Below, one piece after another: positions 58,627 to 64,000 of a stretch of DNA of 64,000 bases (the first letter of the stretch is position 1; every line of letters starts with the position of its first letter). The notes under the pieces were generated by a model. It was not told the origin of the DNA and made no database searches. It saw nothing but the letters and a program-made list of their open reading frames with translations. The stretch comes from Candidatus Omnitrophota bacterium (GTDB taxonomy: Bacteria; Omnitrophota; Gorgyraeia; Gygaellales; Profunditerraquicolaceae): the NCBI GenBank assembly GCA_022710715.1, contig JAKLGJ010000003.1, forward strand, positions 422,558 to 486,557. Direction: 5' to 3'. The position numbers and the translations under genes were made by a program.

Positions 58627-61598
58627 AAATCATTTCCTATTTTATCAAATCCATTCTGTAAGCCAGCTCGTATTAAATTCTGTACTTCATGAATATCCTG
58701 TACTTCTAAAAAAGCCCACTTGCCAAATTTCCCATAATTATTTATAGCCGGAATCCATAGCTCACGAGCTGTCTTAACTTTTATTGTTTTCTTGTCATCT
58801 TTCTTACCTGTGACTTCAAGTATTAAACTTAGAATTGTTTTATCTTGCAATTCAAGTTTTACAATAAAATCTGGGTTATAAGAGTGCGCTGCGCCTTGGT
58901 GCTCATAAGGAATAGCAAAACCTAAATTCTGATTTTTTACATAGGATAAAACCTCAGGCATTTGTTCTAACCTTTTTGCGACTCCCTGCTCCCATTCTTG
59001 AGTATCAGCCACGACATAATTAACGTGACTCTTTACTGTGCTTTGCACTTCTTTAGTAGTTAAGAAATCCACGTACCGAGTTGAACCTAATGTATCATAC
59101 GGAGCGAGCACAGGAAGCAGCTTCTTTTCTTTTTGCTCGGCTAAGTGGGCAGAGACAATCCCCTGCTGAATCTTAGTTAAAGCACCGGTGAAATATTCCC
59201 CTACAGATAGATAGCCAATTACCATGCGATCCTTTAAAACAACATACTCTTTTACATATTCTTCGCAAATCTTCTTAAGCTGTGGGAATAACCAGTATTT
59301 CTCCGTCCCATCAGCGTCCATATAGTAGCGTTTAAGTAGCGATTCAGCAAGTCGGATTATAACCTCACCATCTCTACGGCTCTTTATCTTTTCGAGTTTT
59401 TCTACGGTCGTTTCACCAATAATACCGCCAGATATAACCTCGGTAGGTTCATTTTCAATTATAGTTTTTGATTCATCAGTGAATTTTGCATTGAGTTTTG
59501 TTTCATCCAACTCATATCTATATCCCTCCAACCGTGGGAATGTAATTTCATATTGTTCACGTTCTTCCAATGAACGTACGCGATGGATAACTTTTGGTGG
59601 CTGAGGAGGCGTTGTTCCTTCAGCCTTTAAGAAATTGAAAGGGACTCCATATACTTCCGCATATTCTGGGGTCATGAGACCTGTTCCTTCATCAACGCTA
59701 TAATCAACGCGCCTTAAGGCTCTTCCAACTACTTGCTCACATAATAGCTGCGTAGAGAAAGCTCTAATACCCAAAATATGAGTAACCGTGTTTACATCCC
59801 AGCCTTCAGTCAACATAGATACAGATACTACGCACTTAATGCTTTCCCCTAGCTTGCCCGGTTTTCCAACAGTGTTCATTACCTCACGCAAAAGCTCTTC
59901 ATCGCTAGGCTCGGATCTTCCGGGGAATCGATGGCGATATTCCTTATGAAAATCATCAATTTCTTTGGCAAAAATCTTTTTAAAGTCATCGTTTATTTTT
60001 TCCCCGCTTTCCAGTTGAGCGCTATCGATAAGTAACGTATTAGGACGGTCAAGAAACTGCGCTCCATTTTCATTCCGGAAATGTTCTAAATTCCCCTTCT
60101 CTATCTTAATTCTTCCTGTCGGCGTTTCAACTTCATAGCCGGCTATCCAACGATAAACCAATTCTGAAACTGCCGTATTATTACAAACAACAATCATAAC
60201 TGGTGGCATTACGGAAGAATTGGTCTTCTTAATGTCAGCAAAGCGTTTATGATATTGCTCATAATTACCGTATAAGGACTCCAGCGCCTCCTGCAACTTA
60301 GTGGGCAACACAAGCGTTGATAGATAATCCTTACCACCTGTTTTTAAGCCTTTCTTAGGTAAATTTTCGCGGACATACAGCCATAGATTACGAAATTCGG
60401 GCTCTTCTTCTTGTCTAATGGTGTCTGATTCGATCGGGAGGCGAGGGATTTTTACTACGCCACACTCTAATGCATCCAAGAGCGAAAAATCGTAAACAGT
60501 CCAAGGGAAAAGCGTGCCTTCTTGATATCCTGAACCGCTCAAGAAATACGGAGTAGCTGAAAGGTCAACCACTCCAGTAATAGCGTTCTTCTTTGATAGA
60601 GCTAATATTCCATTAAGCCATACTCTCGCTGCCTTATTATTTTCATCGGCTTCCTGGCGCTCATCACCAGATAATTTTTCCTCAGCTGGTTTTTCTTGGT
60701 AACAATGGTGAGCCTCATCATTAATTACAAGAATCCTTGGCTTGCCTAGCAAACTCTTAAAAGCTCTATTAACCATAGTCATCGGAGTCTCTTTAACAGC
60801 CTCATCTTTGATGATTTCTGCTGCCTTCATAACTGACCCGATTTGGAAACGAGGATTTTGACGAAGTTCCAACTGATGGAAATTGGTGATTAAGATAACT
60901 GCTTGTTGCAGTAGGTCAAAATCCTGATGGGAAACAATATCTCGTTTCCGATAATAGTTACTTACATCATTTGGCAATAAGACATTAAGTCGGTCCTTAA
61001 TAGTAATCCCTGGCGTGATAATCGCAAACGCATCGGTAAATCGAGTATCCTGAGGATAACGAATTTTATTAAGTGTATGGTAAGCAATGATCATTGCCAT
61101 GACAACAGTCTTACCTGAACCTGTTGCCATTTTAAAAGCCATACGATATAACCCGGGATTTGCATCAGTGCTAGCTTTTTTAAGCTCATTAATTATCCAA
61201 CTCTCACCAGACTTCTCTGCAACTTCATTTATAAACATCAGCGTTTCAAGCGCTTCAATTTGACAGAAAAACAATTTATTTTCTCTTGTGTCATCGCACC
61301 AATATGCTAGTAAATCCCGAGAAGTTTTAGTAAGCCCCTGATATCCTGCATCTCTCCATGCTTTAATTTTGGCTCTAATTTTGTTAATAAACTCATTTTC
61401 TCTCTGCAGTTCACTACCAAAAGCGCCCTCAGCAAGATTTAACTCAAGCTGCTTATCTTTTGTCTTAGCGCGTGGAACAGGAATATAGAAACTGCTAGAT
61501 CTACGAAATTCAAGGACCTCTTCAGTTATCCCACGATCGTCCGACTTAAAATGACGAGCAGGTTCCAAATATGGGGAATTTAGAATTGGCGATTTCAT
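58608..61598 (-). CDS. Type III restriction endonuclease (Res)
   Basis: The 996-residue protein is a superfamily 2 helicase with MATGSGKTVVMAMI (Walker A), VINDEAHHC (DEAH box), SVSMLTEGWDV and QVVGRALRR (motif VI), followed by a C-terminal PD-(D/E)xK nuclease (NPDFIVKL and LILEVTGKKD). It makes double-strand breaks after ATP-driven movement between unmodified sites. It opens the RM operon. Confidence 0.93.
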   Translation of the reverse strand: MKSPILNSPYLEPARHFKSDDRGITEEVLEFRRSSSFYIPVPRAKTKDKQLELNLAEGAFGSELQRENEFINKIRAKIKAWRDAGYQGLTKTSRDLLAYWCDDTRENKLFFCQIEALETLMFINEVAEKSGESWIINELKKASTDANPGLYRMAFKMATGSGKTVVMAMIIAYHTLNKIRYPQDTRFTDAFAIITPGITIKDRLNVLLPNDVSNYYRKRDIVSHQDFDLLQQAVILITNFHQLELRQNPRFQIGSVMKAAEIIKDEAVKETPMTMVNRAFKSLLGKPRILVINDEAHHCYQEKPAEEKLSGDERQEADENNKAARVWLNGILALSKKNAITGVVDLSATPYFLSGSGYQEGTLFPWTVYDFSLLDALECGVVKIPRLPIESDTIRQEEEPEFRNLWLYVRENLPKKGLKTGGKDYLSTLVLPTKLQEALESLYGNYEQYHKRFADIKKTNSSVMPPVMIVVCNNTAVSELVYRWIAGYEVETPTGRIKIEKGNLEHFRNENGAQFLDRPNTLLIDSAQLESGEKINDDFKKIFAKEIDDFHKEYRHRFPGRSEPSDEELLREVMNTVGKPGKLGESIKCVVSVSMLTEGWDVNTVTHILGIRAFSTQLLCEQVVGRALRRVDYSVDEGTGLMTPEYAEVYGVPFNFLKAEGTTPPQPPKVIHRVRSLEEREQYEITFPRLEGYRYELDETKLNAKFTDESKTIIENEPTEVISGGIIGETTVEKLEKIKSRRDGEVIIRLAESLLKRYYMDADGTEKYWLFPQLKKICEEYVKEYVVLKDRMVIGYLSVGEYFTGALTKIQQGIVSAHLAEQKEKKLLPVLAPYDTLGSTRYVDFLTTKEVQSTVKSHVNYVVADTQEWEQGVAKRLEQMPEVLSYVKNQNLGFAIPYEHQGAAHSYNPDFIVKLELQDKTILSLILEVTGKKDDKKTIKVKTARELWIPAINNYGKFGKWAFLEVQDIHEVQNLIRAGLQNGFDKIGNDLWDEKG

Positions 61599-61607
61599 AA
61601 AGTTAAA

Positions 61608-61628
61608 AGCCGGGCTATTATCCCGGCT
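61608..61628 (-). promoter_or_regulatory. Hairpin just before the res start codon
   Basis: AGCCGGG and CCCGGCT pair as a 7-bp GC stem nine bases before the ATG of res, followed by TTTAACTTT on the minus strand. It lies where the ribosome site should be and no clear Shine-Dalgarno is seen, so it may limit translation or act as an attenuator. The rest of the gap to 61819 shows nothing recognised. Confidence 0.5.
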
Positions 61629-61819
61629 AGCTCGTAATTGAAACTACTTTCTATAACTCCTGATTTTACAGATAATTTCATTCCTTCTCCATAAACATTT
61701 CCACACTATTTGATCATTAATTATACTACTTTTAGAGCATTTTCACAATCAAAAACCCTGACCTTATAACTTGCTATATGCCGATTTGTATGCCTATATT
61801 GTAATGAGGTATGCTACCT

Positions 61820-62290
61820 ATGGAAACGACCGTTGAAAACAAGATAACCGCCATTACCAAGCTGGATGCGGCAGAGCTGCAAAAAGCATATAAAAAGCTC
61901 TTTCCGGAAAAGAGCAAATTCTCGCATAACCGGCGCTATTTGATCAGAAAGATCTGCCACAGGCTTCAAGAGCTAGAATACGGGGGCATATCCGAAAGAG
62001 CGCTGCGCAGGATCAAGGAACTGATCGAGAAATACGACCCGATCAACAATAAAGCTGTCCGGCCTAATATGGATTCCTTGAACCAGAATTTCTCAAATAG
62101 GCCGTACAGGGATAAACGGCTCCCTATTCCGGGAAGCCGGATTATTAGGATGTATAAAGGCAGGAACCTTGAGATCAAGGTGCTAGAGAGCGGATTCGAA
62201 TATGACGGTAAGATCTATAAATCATTGTCTGCGGTTACCCATATGATCACCGGGTCGAACTGGAACGCTTTTGATTTCTTTAAGCTATAA
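61820..62290 (+). CDS. DUF2924 protein
   Basis: The 156-residue basic protein matches DUF2924: SKFSHNRRYLIRKICHRLQE, then RLPIPGSRIIRMYKGR, and FEYDGKIYKSLSAVTHMITG near the end. DUF2924 genes regularly precede serine recombinase genes, as here, and probably assist recombination. I prefer ATG 61820 to 61811 because of the distance from GAGG. Confidence 0.87.
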   Translation: METTVENKITAITKLDAAELQKAYKKLFPEKSKFSHNRRYLIRKICHRLQELEYGGISERALRRIKELIEKYDPINNKAVRPNMDSLNQNFSNRPYRDKRLPIPGSRIIRMYKGRNLEIKVLESGFEYDGKIYKSLSAVTHMITGSNWNAFDFFKL

Positions 62291-62292
62291 CT

Positions 62293-63906
62293 ATGGATGA
62301 AAAACTAACACAGACTAAGAAGCCTATCCCCTGCGCGATCTATACGCGCGTATCGACCAATGACGGCATGGAGCAAGAATTCACATCGCTCGATGCTCAG
62401 CGCGAGGCTGCGGAAAACTACATCGCCAGTCAGAAATCCGAAGGTTTCTTTGCATTAGCTGACAGATATGACGATGCTGGATTCTCTGGAGCTACCACTG
62501 AAAGACCAGCGCTTCAAAAGCTGATAACAGATATCAAGGGCGGGAAAATCGGCTGTGTGGTTGTATACAAGGTAGACCGGTTGTCGCGCTCACTGCTTGA
62601 TTTCAGTAAACTACTGGAGTTCTTCGATCAGAATAATGTGGCTTTTATCTCGGTAACGCAGCATTTCAATACTAACTCCTCAATGGGGCGGCTTACGCTC
62701 AATATCCTCCTCTCTTTTGCGCAGTTCGAGCGCGAGATCATCTCTGAGCGCACACGCGATAAGATGGGCGCAGCGCGTAAAAAAGGCCAATGGATGGGCG
62801 GACGGCCGGCATTAGGCTATAATATCGACAAAGAAAACCATAGAATCGTGATAAACGAAGCCGAAGCCCGAATAATACGCGAGATGTTCGATCTTTATCT
62901 TAACAAGCGATCTCTTCTGGCCGTTGCTATAGCTCTGAATCATAAAGGATATCGAACCAAGCAACATCTCAGGAAAGGCAAACCATCAGGAGGACTGCCG
63001 TTTACAGCAATGGGTGTAAAATTGGTGCTGCGGAATATGCTTTATACCGGTAAGATCAACTATAAAGGCAAGCAGATTTACCAGGGCCAGCATGAAGCGA
63101 TAATCAGCGAAGAGATTTTTAACGACGCCCAGCAGATATTAAGTGAGAATAGGCGCGAGGTAAAGAATAAACCACAGAAGAATATCGGTCTCTTAAGCCA
63201 GTTGATCCGCTGTAAGCACTGTGACAGCGCAATGATCTACTCGTATACAACCAAGAATCACAAGTGGAAATACTTCTACTATTATTGCTCGATTGCCCAG
63301 AAGCGCGGTTATGCGAATTGCCCGACTAAAACCATCAATGCGCAAAGACTAGAGAATCAGATACTGATATGCTTACGGGAGATCTGCAGCAATAAGAATA
63401 TGCTGCCCGAAACGTGGGAGAACCTCACCTTTGCCCAGCAACGCGAGACTATGCTCGCTTTGGTCAAGATTATTTTGTTTGAAGCCGAAACCAGCACGGT
63501 TTTTGTAACGCTGCAAGGATCAACACAAGTGCATGAGTGCAAGATCGACATGGAAACCAGTCTCATCCGAGCAGTACCCCGGGCTATAGCGCTACAGAAA
63601 GAGCCGAAGCTGCGTCAATTCTTAATATTAGCCTATCAGGTGCAAGAACTACTCGATCAGGGCAAAGCTAAAAGCCCCAAACAAGTGGCGCAGTGGCTTA
63701 GCATGACCCGGACCAAGATGTATGTGCTGATGAATATGACCATGCTTGCGCCGAGCATCCAGGAAGAGATCCTCTTCTCGAATAACAACCTCATCCGACT
63801 GATCCCCGAATACAAGATGAATCAGATCACCAGAGAAATATCCTGGCACAAGCAAAAACAGATATGGCAGCAGCTCACCGCAGGCCTCGCCAAGCAGTCC
63901 TCTTAA
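62293..63906 (+). CDS. Large serine recombinase
   Basis: The 537-residue protein has the resolvase catalytic domain (YTRVSTNDG with the nucleophile Ser, then DAQREA, YKVDRLSRSLLDF and ERTRDKMGAARKKG), the recombinase domain, a zinc ribbon (CKHC near residue 308 and later cysteines) and a C-terminal helix-turn-helix (SPKQVAQWLSMTRTKMY). It starts two bases after the DUF2924 stop. It is the likely integrase of the accessory island. Confidence 0.93.
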   Translation: MDEKLTQTKKPIPCAIYTRVSTNDGMEQEFTSLDAQREAAENYIASQKSEGFFALADRYDDAGFSGATTERPALQKLITDIKGGKIGCVVVYKVDRLSRSLLDFSKLLEFFDQNNVAFISVTQHFNTNSSMGRLTLNILLSFAQFEREIISERTRDKMGAARKKGQWMGGRPALGYNIDKENHRIVINEAEARIIREMFDLYLNKRSLLAVAIALNHKGYRTKQHLRKGKPSGGLPFTAMGVKLVLRNMLYTGKINYKGKQIYQGQHEAIISEEIFNDAQQILSENRREVKNKPQKNIGLLSQLIRCKHCDSAMIYSYTTKNHKWKYFYYYCSIAQKRGYANCPTKTINAQRLENQILICLREICSNKNMLPETWENLTFAQQRETMLALVKIILFEAETSTVFVTLQGSTQVHECKIDMETSLIRAVPRAIALQKEPKLRQFLILAYQVQELLDQGKAKSPKQVAQWLSMTRTKMYVLMNMTMLAPSIQEEILFSNNNLIRLIPEYKMNQITREISWHKQKQIWQQLTAGLAKQSS

Positions 63907-64000
63907 ACCTATATCTTTAAATACAGACTACGGCGCAGACACGGAAACTATGTCAAAATCTCTCATTAATTGCATAAAATACTAGCAATAGTGATTTTGA

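Noticed and set aside
63907-64000. Attachment site or tRNA after the serine recombinase
   Set aside because: The last 94 bases show neither a tRNA fold nor a repeat that matches the left edge.

Overview
The window looks like a chromosomal segment of an uncultivated, anaerobic, Gram-negative (diderm) bacterium. Evidence for two membranes: outer-membrane beta-barrel proteins (MipA/OmpV-like, DUF2490), two predicted lipoproteins and periplasmic domains. Evidence for anaerobic life: a membrane oxidoreductase of the energy-converting hydrogenase lineage and a sulfide-type Thi4. The gene mix and the many short dispersed repeats resemble Omnitrophota and related lineages, but this is inference. Nearly all genes lie on the minus strand; the clear exceptions are a GH39-like hydrolase at 19 kb and the recombinase genes at the right end. 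I saw no rRNA, tRNA or CRISPR array.

Left part (1-29 kb, visibly GC-rich). dedA (partial) follows a six-gene Hyf/Ech-like operon whose large subunit has lost all four NiFe-binding cysteines, so it is an Ehr-type complex and not a hydrogenase. Next come uup, a patatin-like lipoprotein, a TPP-riboswitch-controlled thi4, a YjgR-like ATPase, a Rho-like motor without its RNA-binding cold-shock domain, corA, a TPR membrane protein, a radical SAM DNA-repair-type protein, a GH39-like glycosidase, an operon of a nitronate monooxygenase-like flavoprotein with two tiny DNA-binding-type proteins and a family 4-like uracil-DNA glycosylase, and an operon of caspase lipoprotein, FecR/DUF928-like protein, CHASE2-adenylate cyclase and MipA.

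Middle part (29-43 kb, lower GC). A DUF134/NifX-like/methyltransferase operon, a ClC transporter, an MscS channel, an IS3 remnant, and a complete phosphate regulon: phoB-phoR, a DUF2490 outer-membrane protein and pstSCA-pstB-pstB-phoU, with Pho boxes visible upstream of pstS and of the DUF2490 gene. The two PstB proteins carry complementary defects and probably form an asymmetric heterodimer.

Right part (43-64 kb, lowest GC). An accessory island bracketed by a decayed large serine recombinase (43.4-44.2 kb) and an intact DUF2924/serine-recombinase pair (61.8-63.9 kb). It holds a toxin-antitoxin pair just outside, an HNH nuclease, a seven-gene ubiquitin-like conjugation operon (membrane zinc-ribbon protein, J-domain protein, E1, ubiquitin-like protein, E2, JAMM peptidase, DUF2085 protein), an S1C protease, a phage packaging trio (ParB-methyltransferase, small terminase, large terminase), a proteasome-fold Ntn hydrolase with DUF6941 and HTH partners, and a type III restriction system.

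Regulation. Three minus-strand leaders (upstream of the Ehr operon, the radical SAM gene and the S1C protease) share one fold: a promoter, a small hairpin whose loop segment can pair with the terminator arm, an A-rich linker, then a Rho-independent terminator immediately before the start codon. This looks like an undescribed riboswitch or attenuator class. A different multi-hairpin leader RNA precedes the phage packaging genes.
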